DNA from: Daejeonella sp. H1SJ63
Lineage (GTDB): Bacteria > Bacteroidota > Bacteroidia > Sphingobacteriales > Sphingobacteriaceae
DNA: 64,000 nucleotides
Assembly: GCF_029360775.1 (NCBI RefSeq)
Contig: NZ_JARKMZ010000007.1
Span: forward strand, 94,697-158,696
Direction of reading: 5' to 3'
Shown in pieces: positions 17,357 to 25,700 of the stretch. The notes below the pieces were generated by a model. That model ran no database searches and had not been told where the DNA came from. It worked only from the letters and a program-made list of their open reading frames with translations. Each line of letters opens with the position of its first letter. Within the stretch, counting starts at the first letter, position 1. Made by a program: the position numbers and the translations under genes.

Positions 17357-18604
17357 TTATCTCGTCTGCCCCTGCCCCCTTACAATCCACTTCTCAGTAA
17401 CCAGCTTCTCCAAAGCAAATGGCCCGCGGGCATGAAGCTTCTGGGTCGAAATACCGATCTCTGCTCCAAGCCCGAAGACTCCCCCATCCGTAAAGCGGGT
17501 GGAAGCATTGGTAAAGACCGCTGCAGCATCAACCTCATTTAAAAAGCGCTCACAGAGTTCATCATTTTGAGAAACAATTGCTTCTGAGTGTTTGGATGAA
17601 AATTTGCGGATATGTTTCAGGGCTTCATCAAGATTCTCAACGGTTTTTACCGAACATTTAAAATCCAAAAATTCCCGCCCAAAATCTGCTTCCACTGCCT
17701 GTTGCAGATAAGGATACTTCAGATCCTTCAAAATTTTATAGGCCTCGGGATCTGCAAAGATTTCAACATGATAGGCCTCCAGTTTTGGAGCAAGCAACTT
17801 CAGCAGAGGTGCAACAACTGCCCTGTCAGCCAGAACTGTATCCAGTGAATTGCATACCGAAGGACGTGAAACTTTGGCATTAGTTACAATATTTGCAGCA
17901 CTGTCCAGATCAGCCGTCTGCTCCACATAAGTATGGCAAACTCCTGCGCCGGTTTCAATAACAGGCACAGAGGCATGTTCGCGCACATAATCGATCAGCT
18001 GCTGCGAACCACGTGGAATCAAAATGTCAACGTATTTTGTTGCTGTCAGCAATTCTGGCATGAACTTACGGTCTGCCGGAAGAAGCTGAACAATATTGAT
18101 ATCCAGATCAAACGAAGCAAGCACATCCTGTATCAATGACACTAAAACAGAATTGGTATAAAATGCATCTGTACCACCCCTCAGCAGGCAAACATTTCCT
18201 GAACGAATGCACAATGCAGCCACATCAACAGTCACATTTGGACGCGATTCATAGATCACACCTACAACACCCAGAGGAACAGTAATTTTCCTGACCAGGA
18301 GTCCGTTTGCCAAAGTTTTCTCTGAAAGCAGCTGATTCGTCGGATCAGGAAGCGCAACAATATCCTCCACACTTTTAGCCAGGTCTTCAATACGTGCAGC
18401 ATTAAGCAGGAGCCTGTCCTTCTTCGGATCTGTATCCGGCATCCGGTCGAGGTCTTTCTTATTTTCAATAATGATTGCTTCAGAGTTTGCTCTGAGCTTT
18501 GCAGCCAGGGCCTTTAACAGGGCCTGCTTTTCGCCATCGCTAAGCAGTTTAACTGCTGTTGTTGCCTGTGATGCCTGTTCAAGCAGGGTTTGTATCGATT
18601 CCAT
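17357..18604 (-). CDS. proA: Gamma-glutamyl phosphate reductase (glutamate-5-semialdehyde dehydrogenase)
   Basis: 415 residues, the usual ProA length. Second enzyme of proline synthesis: it reduces gamma-glutamyl phosphate with NADPH. Recognisable features are PLGVVGVIYESRPNVTVD, GNVCLLRGG, the catalytic cysteine in RPSVCNSLDTV, and the C-terminal GIGAEIG-like segment (VFGLGAEIGISTQKLHARGP). It begins 9 bp after proB on the same strand, forming a proBA operon. Confidence 0.97.
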   Translation of the reverse strand: MESIQTLLEQASQATTAVKLLSDGEKQALLKALAAKLRANSEAIIIENKKDLDRMPDTDPKKDRLLLNAARIEDLAKSVEDIVALPDPTNQLLSEKTLANGLLVRKITVPLGVVGVIYESRPNVTVDVAALCIRSGNVCLLRGGTDAFYTNSVLVSLIQDVLASFDLDINIVQLLPADRKFMPELLTATKYVDILIPRGSQQLIDYVREHASVPVIETGAGVCHTYVEQTADLDSAANIVTNAKVSRPSVCNSLDTVLADRAVVAPLLKLLAPKLEAYHVEIFADPEAYKILKDLKYPYLQQAVEADFGREFLDFKCSVKTVENLDEALKHIRKFSSKHSEAIVSQNDELCERFLNEVDAAAVFTNASTRFTDGGVFGLGAEIGISTQKLHARGPFALEKLVTEKWIVRGQGQTR

Positions 18605-18613
18605 GATAATAAA

Positions 18614-19648
18614 TTACAATAAAACTATATGATCAGCATGTGCTACTTCCAGATTCTTCAGACTTGCACCACTTTTTAATACAGAGGAATCGATTTTCGC
18701 TTCTGCAACTGCGATCACGTTATTTTCCTCATCAAGTATCTCTATAATTTCCCCGTTCTCAAAGGGAGACATCACATTGCTGATTCCTACGGCAAGCAAA
18801 CTATGCCGGTTAAGGAGTGCTTTGACGGCACCTGCATCAACATGAATACGTCCGCGTACCAAACTTCCGCTGGCAAGCCATTTCTTACGGGCTGGAAGAT
18901 TACTTTCCTGGGGATGGCAAAGCGTTCCGGTCTTGCCGTCAAGTGCATTCATAATGCCATTTTCAGATCGAATACCAAAAATCACCACCCGGATACCCAT
19001 CTGGTTCGCCAGTCGGGCAAAGTTAAGCTTGGATGTCATTCCCCCCAGGCCGGAAGCCGACTTCTCCTTATTTGCAAGCTGAAGTACTTTCTTATCAGTT
19101 GTATCCAGCTCGGGAATTACTTTACCCTCACTGTCAAGAACTCCGGGGACTGAAGTACTGAACAATACCTGGGAAGCACCAAAACCTACAGCAATGAGTG
19201 TGGCAAGCTCATCATTATCTGAAAACTTAAGCTCCAGATTACTCACCACATCATTTTCATTTGCAATTGGAATAATATTACTTTTCCAGAGCTCTTCATA
19301 AGTACGCTTCAGCTGCAGAAACTGATCACGATTTGAAAAATGATGACGCTCACACAGACTTTGCGCAATTGAAATTCCGTAAGCAGAAAAATATTTAGCG
19401 TATGTATTTAATAATAAAGGATTCCCAATAGATGCCGCAGCCTTCTTCTCATTCAGCGTAGCCCCATAATTTTTCAGAAATCTCTTTCCGGCAGCAACTG
19501 CTCCCGAAGAAACGATCACCAGATTATATGAATCATGGATCAATGCCACCTGACGGGCAATATCCTGAATTACAAGCTCATCAAGTTCACCTTTTGGTGT
19601 AGTGATTGATGCTGTTCCAAATTTCAGTACAAGAATAGGTTTAGCCAC
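18614..19648 (-). CDS. proB: Glutamate 5-kinase
   Basis: 344 residues starting at a GTG (19648). First enzyme of proline synthesis; it phosphorylates glutamate. The amino acid kinase domain shows LVLKFGTASIT, VSSGAVAAGK, IANENDVVS, NDELATLIA and SGLGGMTSKL. A C-terminal PUA domain follows (SLVRGRIHVDAGAVKALL to the end), as in full-length bacterial ProB. Feedback inhibition by proline is expected from the family. It is first gene of proBA. Confidence 0.97.
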   Translation of the reverse strand: MAKPILVLKFGTASITTPKGELDELVIQDIARQVALIHDSYNLVIVSSGAVAAGKRFLKNYGATLNEKKAAASIGNPLLLNTYAKYFSAYGISIAQSLCERHHFSNRDQFLQLKRTYEELWKSNIIPIANENDVVSNLELKFSDNDELATLIAVGFGASQVLFSTSVPGVLDSEGKVIPELDTTDKKVLQLANKEKSASGLGGMTSKLNFARLANQMGIRVVIFGIRSENGIMNALDGKTGTLCHPQESNLPARKKWLASGSLVRGRIHVDAGAVKALLNRHSLLAVGISNVMSPFENGEIIEILDEENNVIAVAEAKIDSSVLKSGASLKNLEVAHADHIVLL

Positions 19649-19740
19649 AGTAAATGTATATACGGCGAATTTAAGAAAAGTTTTTCCGGTGAGAATGACA
19701 GTGTGTAAGAATTACGATATACTTTGACCTGTTTATACTG

Positions 19741-19763
19741 ACGGCAATCAAATTGGTTGCCGT
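19741..19763. promoter_or_regulatory. 23-bp near-perfect palindrome in the divergent proB region
   Basis: Arms ACGGCAA and TTGCCGT flank an almost symmetrical centre. It lies about 93 bp upstream of proB and 124 bp upstream of the divergent lipoprotein gene. Its compact symmetry fits a dimeric regulator site better than a terminator, as no T-run follows. Confidence 0.4.
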
Positions 19764-19886
19764 TTCTACATTATCAGAAGGCTTAAGTTGTCAATTAGCT
19801 CTGATTTCCTTTTTATTTACAGCTCCAAATTCTGTTCTCAAATTATACGAATTTCATATCTTTAACCTAAATCAACTGAAAAAAAC

Positions 19887-20750
19887 ATGAAACAGGCACT
19901 TTTTATAGCTGCAATTTTTCTGGCAGCATGTAATTCATCAAGCGATAAAAAAACTACAGAACAGGCAGATACTGCAAAGGCCCCTGAACTGGTTCTTAAA
20001 TGGGAAAGCGACAGCAGCCTAAAAGTCCCTGAATCGGTATTGTTCGACAAAGCCGGTCAGATTTTATATGTGAGTAATGTGGATGGTACTAATCCATGGG
20101 AAGCTGATGGGAAAGGCTCTATTGGCAAAGTCGGACTGGATGGAAAGGTGATCGCGGCTGAGTGGGTAAGCGGACTGAATGCGCCAAAAGGAATGGGCTT
20201 GTACAATGGGAAATTGTATGCTGCTGACCTGGGCAATATTGCGGTAATTGATATCGCGGGCGGTAAAATTGAAAAGACTATTCCGATTGAGGGAGCAACA
20301 GGACTCAATGATATCAGTATTGACCCGAACGGGGTTATTTATGTTACTGAGTATCTGGCAAAGAAATTATACAAGGTTGAGAACGAAAAGGCAGAACTGA
20401 TTGCAGAGAACCTGACACAGCCAAACGGGGTTCTTTTCCATAATAATGAACTGTTTCTGCTTGACGGAACCGGAATGTTCAGGGTAAATGCCGATAAATC
20501 GCTGGCTAAAATTGCAGATGGAATGGAAGGCGGAATCGACGGAATTGAGAACATCGAAGGCAATAACTTCATTGTTTCCTGCTGGGAAGGCGCTTTATGG
20601 CATGTTAATACCGATGGTACCAAGCATTTGCTGATGGATACCCGCAAAGAAAAAAGAAGTACTGCAGATATTGGTTTTGATCCGGCTACAAAAACCGTTT
20701 ACGTGCCTACGTTCTTTAAGAATACGGTTGTTGCTTATGAGGTAAAGTAG
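19887..20750 (+). CDS. SMP-30/gluconolactonase-like lipoprotein
   Basis: 287 residues, with lipobox AAC (Cys15), so a lipoprotein. The rest is a six-bladed propeller of the SMP-30/strictosidine-synthase type: PESVLFDKAGQILYVSNVDG, LNDISIDPNGVIYVTEY, LTQPNGVLFHNNELFL, DGIENIEGNNFIVSCWEG. Such proteins are often lactonases with a bound divalent cation, and metal-ligand positions (Glu in PESV, Asn in QPNG, Asp in GIDG) look present. It could open sugar lactones made by the window's dehydrogenases, which is an inference. A good terminator follows. Confidence 0.82.
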   Translation: MKQALFIAAIFLAACNSSSDKKTTEQADTAKAPELVLKWESDSSLKVPESVLFDKAGQILYVSNVDGTNPWEADGKGSIGKVGLDGKVIAAEWVSGLNAPKGMGLYNGKLYAADLGNIAVIDIAGGKIEKTIPIEGATGLNDISIDPNGVIYVTEYLAKKLYKVENEKAELIAENLTQPNGVLFHNNELFLLDGTGMFRVNADKSLAKIADGMEGGIDGIENIEGNNFIVSCWEGALWHVNTDGTKHLLMDTRKEKRSTADIGFDPATKTVYVPTFFKNTVVAYEVK

Positions 20751-20758
20751 TAAGAAAA

Positions 20759-20779
20759 TTGACAGTTGATAGTTGACAA
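20759..20779. repeat. 21-bp repeat, left copy of an inverted pair
   Basis: This 21-base sequence (starting TTGACAGTTGAT) recurs as an exact reverse complement at 20960-20980. Such sequences are scattered between genes in this window. Confidence 0.85.
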
Positions 20780-20781
20780 TG

Positions 20782-20819
20782 GACAATGATGAAAAATCGT
20801 TGTTCATTGTCATTTTTTT
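20782..20819 (+). terminator. Terminator of the SMP-30-like gene
   Basis: GACAATGA (20782-20789) pairs with TCATTGTC (20804-20811) and is followed by a seven-T run. Confidence 0.8.
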
Positions 20820-20959
20820 ATCTTCTAAAGTGGTATTGATCTAAACCAATCCATATTCATGAACAACTAATCTGAAGAACAAATTTGTATATGAATATGT
20901 AAATCACTGATAATCGGCAACAGATAACTCAAAAATTCCAAATGAACCACCCAACCCAA

Positions 20960-20980
20960 TTGTCAACTATCAACTGTCAA
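20960..20980. repeat. 21-bp repeat, right copy of an inverted pair
   Basis: Exact reverse complement of 20759-20779. It lies between two possible starts of the NUDIX gene (20942 and 20984), which argues that the gene really begins at the second ATG. Confidence 0.85.
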
Positions 20981-20983
20981 CTA

Positions 20984-21394
20984 ATGATAAATGTTACCTG
21001 CGCCATCATCGTTAACGTTCGAAAGCAAGTCCTCGTTACCCAGCGCAGCGCCACCATGCCTCTTCCTTTAAAATGGGAGTTCCCTGGCGGCAAAATAGAA
21101 GATGGCGAAACAGCTGAAGAGTGTCTGATCCGGGAGATTAAGGAGGAGCTGAGTATTGCGATAGAAATTACCAGAAGCTTAAGTCCGAATGATCATCAAT
21201 ACCCGGATAAACTGATCCGTCTGATACCATTTATCTGCCGGCAGACTGGCGGAGAGCTGGCTTTAAAAGAACATGCTGAATATAAATGGCTGGATGCTAA
21301 GGATTTGTTAGATTTGGATTGGGCGGAGGCGGATGTGGGGGTGGTGGAGGAGTATTTGAGGATAGCTTTCACAAATAAGAACTCCTGTTGTTAG
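20984..21394 (+). CDS. NUDIX hydrolase (MutT-like)
   Basis: 136 residues from the ATG at 20984. An ATG at 20942 would add 14 residues encoded by an intergenic repeat, so it was rejected. The NUDIX box is complete (GGKIEDGETAEECL then REIKEEL). The N-terminal VTCAIIVNVRKQVLVTQRS and WEFPGG segments fit 8-oxo-dGTP diphosphatase-type (deoxy)nucleoside triphosphate pyrophosphohydrolases. It likely removes oxidised nucleotides. Its 3' end converges with the nuclease gene 13 bp away. Confidence 0.88.
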   Translation: MINVTCAIIVNVRKQVLVTQRSATMPLPLKWEFPGGKIEDGETAEECLIREIKEELSIAIEITRSLSPNDHQYPDKLIRLIPFICRQTGGELALKEHAEYKWLDAKDLLDLDWAEADVGVVEEYLRIAFTNKNSCC

Positions 21395-21407
21395 AGCTTT
21401 TTTACGA

Positions 21408-22115
21408 TTACTGAATTTTAGCACTTTTTTGCAAATTATGTCTAGCACATAACAATTGAATATTCTCCGCACTTAGAGAAGTGCCACCCTTCGAAAATGG
21501 CAATATATGATCAAAATGAAGATTATCAGAACTTCCACATGTAACACACTTCCCATTATCTCTTTTCCAAACCTCTAATTTGATAGCTGTTGGAATCATT
21601 CGATTATGATCTAGATCATTGGCTTCTTGTTGCCTTTGTTCCTTTTGGTCAATTGTCAAGTCTGTTATATGAAGTTTAAATTTAAAGACTTTTCTATTAC
21701 CTACAATCTCTTCCCAAGCATCAACGAGCTCAAAAACACCATTATATACCCATATGCCATCCTTTATCTTTTCATAAACCTTTACTAATTCTGGATAGGC
21801 TTCACCATCTTTATATCTCTGAGCAGCATTAAAGAATTTTCCATTTTCTGTTAAAGTTCCCTTCGGTGATTTTAAAGGTTGATCAATCAGCTTTGGATAT
21901 GTTGCCAGATTCTTAGGTACATCATGTCCCTCATAAACTAATATCTGCCCATCATTTTCGACCTTATCAACATATGGAGCACCCTTTCTTTGTGACATTA
22001 AAATTATTGATTGTCCACCCTTAATTTTAAAATTCATACCCTTTTGTAGGCTAACTCCCTCAACAACTCCCATTGTTGAATGAGAAATGACATCGCCTGG
22101 ATGAATAGAAATCAT
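21408..22115 (-). CDS. SRA-like/HNH endonuclease (probable modification-dependent restriction enzyme)
   Basis: 235 residues in two parts. Residues 1 to about 155 resemble an SRA (SAD/YDG) base-flipping domain: PGDVISHSTMGVVEG, VENDGQILVYEGHD, NGKFFNAAQRYKDG, then a segment ending KVFKFKLHI. The C-terminal ~60 residues form an HNH nuclease with zinc-type CVTCG and LLCARHN pairs and core DNLHFDHILPF...ENIQ. SRA-HNH proteins known from other systems cut DNA with modified cytosines. It overlaps the C-protein gene by 4 bp (ATGA). No methyltransferase is adjacent. By eye the sequence is more AT-rich than its neighbours, which fits horizontal transfer. Confidence 0.82.
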   Translation of the reverse strand: MISIHPGDVISHSTMGVVEGVSLQKGMNFKIKGGQSIILMSQRKGAPYVDKVENDGQILVYEGHDVPKNLATYPKLIDQPLKSPKGTLTENGKFFNAAQRYKDGEAYPELVKVYEKIKDGIWVYNGVFELVDAWEEIVGNRKVFKFKLHITDLTIDQKEQRQQEANDLDHNRMIPTAIKLEVWKRDNGKCVTCGSSDNLHFDHILPFSKGGTSLSAENIQLLCARHNLQKSAKIQ

Positions 22116-22336
22116 AAATCAAGAAAAGTTGAAGAATTAAAAAAATCAGAAATGCTAATATTTAAAGCGTGAATGAGCTTTTCTAAATTCACTATTGAAA
22201 TATTCCTTCGACCATTCTCAACATCAGTGACATAAGTACGATCTAAATCCGCCTTATTAGCTAATGCTTCTTGAGTGAGTCCAAGTTCCGCACGAACCTG
22301 CTTTATTCGATGACCTACTTTCGCCTTAATATTCAT
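22112..22336 (-). CDS. XRE-family controller (C) protein
   Basis: 74 residues, almost entirely one helix-turn-helix domain (IKQVRAELGLTQEALANKAD, DRTYVTDVENGRRN, NLEKLIHALNIS). Size and sequence match restriction-modification controller proteins. Such proteins bind C-boxes at their own promoter and time expression of the nuclease. The downstream nuclease start overlaps its stop by 4 bp, and a C-box-like pair lies 23-50 bp upstream of its start. Confidence 0.88.
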   Translation of the reverse strand: MNIKAKVGHRIKQVRAELGLTQEALANKADLDRTYVTDVENGRRNISIVNLEKLIHALNISISDFFNSSTFLDL

Positions 22337-22358
22337 TATGGCAAGATGTAATATTGTA

Positions 22359-22386
22359 GACTTTAAGTCAACGGACTTTACGTGTC
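22359..22386 (-). promoter_or_regulatory. C-box-like operator pair
   Basis: A perfect GACT-TTA-AGTC palindrome (22359-22369) and, 4 bases on, a weaker GACTTTACGTGTC (22374-22386). This matches the layout of C-protein operators, where paired GACT/AGTC boxes precede the C gene. Position relative to the start at 22336 is right for autoregulation. Confidence 0.7.
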
Positions 22387-22556
22387 ATTTGAACTCTCAA
22401 AATGGACTTTAGATTTTACTGGCACTCAATTCAAATGAACTAAAATCAACAGAATAACACTCAAGAAAATATTCTAATATCTTCCTAAATCTCCAAATCA
22501 ATTCCTAACTTTCCCCTATAAAAACATATTCATAATAGAATACTACAACTCCCCCC

Positions 22557-23804
22557 ATGAAACGCCGCCAACTCCTCAAATCCCTCAGCCTTCTGCCCCT
22601 TGCCGGAGGAATCAGTAACTTTTCAACACAGGCAGAACCTGCCCCGGCAGAAGATCTGTATAAGGAACTGGGTATCCGCACTTTTATTAATGCGGCTGGT
22701 ACATTAACCTATATGACCGGCAGTATTATGCAGGATCAGGTTTTGAAAGCGATCAACAGTTCGGTTGGTAAGTTTTGTATGCTGGATGAACTGCAGGATA
22801 AGGTGGGTGAACAAATCGCCAAAATGACTCATGCTGAAGCCGCTACGGTAACCAGTGGTGCGTTTTCGGCTATGACATTGGGGCTGGCAGGTGTCCTCAC
22901 CGGAACGGACATGAAAAAAATCGGGCAACTGCCAAATCTGGATGGCATGAAATCTGAAGTAATCTGCCAGAAAGCACATAAAGATGCCTATACGCAGGCT
23001 TTCTTACTGACCGGCTGCAAGATCATTACTGTAGAAACCCGTGAAGAACTGGAGAAGGCCATCAATGAAAAAACGGCCATGATGCACTTCTTAAACATTG
23101 CGGTTAATGGCGGTAAGATCAAACATGAAGAGTGGATTGAGGTGGGTAAGAAATACAATATCCCTACTTCAATTGATATTGCAGCGGATGTACCACCGGT
23201 AGAAAACCTCTGGAAATTTAACGATATGGGCTTTGACCTGGTCTTCCTTTCGGGAGGAAAAGCAGTCAGGGCGCCTCAGAGCACCGGTTATTTAATGGGC
23301 CGAAAGCATCTGATTGAAGCAGCACGACTGAGTGCACCTCCAAGGGCAGTAACTATTGGCCGCGGGCATAAAGTGAACAAAGAGGAGATCCTGGGAGCTT
23401 ATGTAGCTATCAAAAACATGATCGCGATGGATCATAACAAAGAATGGAAAAAATGGGAAGCAGGTATTGCGCTGATCGAAAATGCAGTGAAATCAATTGA
23501 TGGGATCAGCACAACTATTACTGTTAACCCGCTGGGAAATCATACCCCATCCCTGCGCATCACCTGGGATGATACCAGGATCAAACTAACAGGCCATGAA
23601 CTGCGCGAAAACCTGCGAAACGGCAACCCATCCATTGAAGCCGGATTTTCAGGATTACCTATATTCAAAGGTCAGGCAACACCACCCAAACCCGGTGCAA
23701 AAGGAGGCAATTCTGTTTCCATTACTGTATGGATGATGCAGCCGGGTGAAGATAAAATTGTTGCCAGGAGGTTGAAAGAGGAGTTTGGGAAAGCGCTTTC
23801 TTAA
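22557..23804 (+). CDS. SelA-like PLP-dependent enzyme (class V aminotransferase fold), exported
   Basis: 415 residues. The N-terminus (MKRRQLLKSLSLLPLAGGIS) looks like a Tat-type signal. The rest is a fold-type I PLP enzyme of the SelA/DgaE-like group: INAAGTLTYMTGSIM, HAEAATVTSGAFSAM, the cofactor Asp207 (SIDIAADVPP) and Schiff-base Lys235 (LSGGKAVRAPQ). Related proteins include D-glucosaminate-6-phosphate ammonia-lyase, often encoded beside an EF_0837-type amidohydrolase such as the one at 7028. Export of a PLP enzyme is unusual, though common among Bacteroidota homologs. The substrate is unknown. Confidence 0.82.
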   Translation: MKRRQLLKSLSLLPLAGGISNFSTQAEPAPAEDLYKELGIRTFINAAGTLTYMTGSIMQDQVLKAINSSVGKFCMLDELQDKVGEQIAKMTHAEAATVTSGAFSAMTLGLAGVLTGTDMKKIGQLPNLDGMKSEVICQKAHKDAYTQAFLLTGCKIITVETREELEKAINEKTAMMHFLNIAVNGGKIKHEEWIEVGKKYNIPTSIDIAADVPPVENLWKFNDMGFDLVFLSGGKAVRAPQSTGYLMGRKHLIEAARLSAPPRAVTIGRGHKVNKEEILGAYVAIKNMIAMDHNKEWKKWEAGIALIENAVKSIDGISTTITVNPLGNHTPSLRITWDDTRIKLTGHELRENLRNGNPSIEAGFSGLPIFKGQATPPKPGAKGGNSVSITVWMMQPGEDKIVARRLKEEFGKALS

Positions 23805-24050
23805 GCAGAAAGCTGAAAGGTTAAAGCTGAAATTTTAGTTCAGACGAAAGGGATACCCAATTTGCTAATTCTCTTCCCTCCTCTCCTTTGCAACAGGTCT
23901 CTCCTCGCGGAAATTCATCATAAATAACAATTATTTTGCTCGTCGAGATGATGGACTATTAATGGCCGGAGTCCCATTTGCTAAACCCGTATCGGGTTAC
24001 TAATTCTCCTCCCCATCGACAAATCGACAAATCGTCTCATAGCCAAATCC

Positions 24051-25355
24051 CTACCCATCCTTCTCCAGCAGCGAAGTCTCCTTCGTATCCCTCATCCCCG
24101 CATACACCAGCAGCGATAAAAATATACATCCGCTGATATACCAGTAAAAATAAGACTCATGGCCAATATCTTTCAGGTATAGCGCCACATATTCCGCTGT
24201 TCCGCCAAAGATGGCAACGGTCAGGGCGTATGGCAGACCAACCCCAAGTGCGCGTACCTCTGCGGGGAAAAGTTCTGCCTTCACAATGGCATTGATACTG
24301 GTATAGCCGCTCACAATGAACAATCCGGCAAGCAGCAGGAAAAAAGCAGTGTACTGTGAAGTGGTATGGCTCAGGATAGTCAGAAGAGGAACCGTACAGA
24401 TAGTTCCCAGAACACCAAAACCAATTAACAAAGGCCTTCTGCCTATCCGGTCTGAAAGTGCCCCGAAAACGGGTTGTATCAAAGCAAATATGAGCATGCT
24501 GATAAATGAGATCAGGGTAGATTCAGCCTTGCTGAGGTTCACCGTATTAACCAGGAACTTTTGCATATAGGTGGTATAAGTATAAAAGGCAAGGGTTCCG
24601 CCAAGGGTTAAACCGACCACTGTCAGCAGTGCTTTGGGATGTTTTAGCAGTTCCCTGATCGTACCTTTACGCTCATCTGATATATTTTTATGTATTTCGA
24701 AAGCCCTGGTCTCATACAGCGTGCTGCGCAGGTATAGCGCAACTAAAGAAAGAATAGCACCTATGATAAAAGGGATACGCCAGCCCCATTCGTGCAGTTC
24801 AGCATCAGTAAGTACCTTCTGAAGAACAAGCTGGATCCCGAGCGCGAATAATTGTCCGCCGATAAGTGTCACATACTGAAAACTGGAATAGAAACCCCGC
24901 CGGTTCTTACTGGCCATTTCGCTCAGATAAGTCGCCGATACCCCATATTCACCACCAACACTGAGTCCCTGGAGTAACCGCGCCAAAAGCAGCACCAAAG
25001 GAGCAATAATACCAATTGCCTGATAATTCGGAATAAATGCAATGAGCAGGGAACCGAACGACATAAGCAGTACCGAAAGGGTCATGCTCTGCTTACGGCC
25101 AACCTTATCTGCAATCCTTCCAAATATCCAGCCTCCAATGGGGCGCATCAGAAATCCAAGGGCAAAAATGCCTGCAGTATTAAGAAGCTGGGCCGTTTTA
25201 TTACCTTCCGGGAAGAAGGAGGCCGAAAAATAAAGTGCGAATGCCGAATATGCATACCAGTCGTACCACTCTACCAAATTACCTATAGAGCCTCCAAATA
25301 TGGCTTTCAGCCTTCGGTGGGAGATCTTTTCTGAAGCTAATAAACTTGTTTGCAA
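24051..25355 (-). CDS. MFS transporter, MHS family
   Basis: 434 residues, about 12 membrane segments. Family motifs are GSIGNLVEWYDWYAY, RPIGGWIFGRIADKVGRKQ and RLLQGLSVGGEYGVSATYLSE, and GALSDRIGRRP in the second half. It resembles alpha-ketoglutarate/proline-type MHS symporters and is only distantly similar to the one at 14193. The frame has no ATG at the expected place; it would start at a TTG (25355). An ATG at 25372 is in another frame and reads only 11 codons. It converges with the PLP-enzyme gene. Confidence 0.85.
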   Translation of the reverse strand: MQTSLLASEKISHRRLKAIFGGSIGNLVEWYDWYAYSAFALYFSASFFPEGNKTAQLLNTAGIFALGFLMRPIGGWIFGRIADKVGRKQSMTLSVLLMSFGSLLIAFIPNYQAIGIIAPLVLLLARLLQGLSVGGEYGVSATYLSEMASKNRRGFYSSFQYVTLIGGQLFALGIQLVLQKVLTDAELHEWGWRIPFIIGAILSLVALYLRSTLYETRAFEIHKNISDERKGTIRELLKHPKALLTVVGLTLGGTLAFYTYTTYMQKFLVNTVNLSKAESTLISFISMLIFALIQPVFGALSDRIGRRPLLIGFGVLGTICTVPLLTILSHTTSQYTAFFLLLAGLFIVSGYTSINAIVKAELFPAEVRALGVGLPYALTVAIFGGTAEYVALYLKDIGHESYFYWYISGCIFLSLLVYAGMRDTKETSLLEKDG

Positions 25356-25700
25356 GCCGATTTATTTTTCATAATAATAGGAGTTTATTCGGGGAAAACG
25401 AATTCATAAATTAATAAGCTCAGACACAGACGATGCGCATGCACCAGCTTAGGATGATTCCTTCATTCGCCATAGATCTCTCATCATGCAATGATCACAA
25501 TAATTTCAAAACAGATTTTACCCGCCGACATAACTCAAAATGAAATGCAGAATTCTCATTTGCTCATTCTCGCAATCGAGCAGGCAAGGGCATTTGTAAA
25601 TGTTTAATAATTAACAAATCACCTCATTGACAAATCCTTACCGCCTGTAATCTTTCTGTTTCCTGTTTAAAAAATCAAAATAATAGATTATTTTAATTCC
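25356..25700. other. Intergenic region, no gene seen
   Basis: 345 bp between the divergent MHS transporter and quinoprotein genes. It contains fragments of a dispersed motif family (ATTTGCTAATTCTC-like and CGACAAATC-like words, also at 23855-24050). No clear promoter element is visible. Confidence 0.55.

Noticed and set aside
20942..20983. Earlier ATG of the NUDIX gene
   Set aside because: The added codons come from an exact intergenic repeat and have no place in the NUDIX fold.
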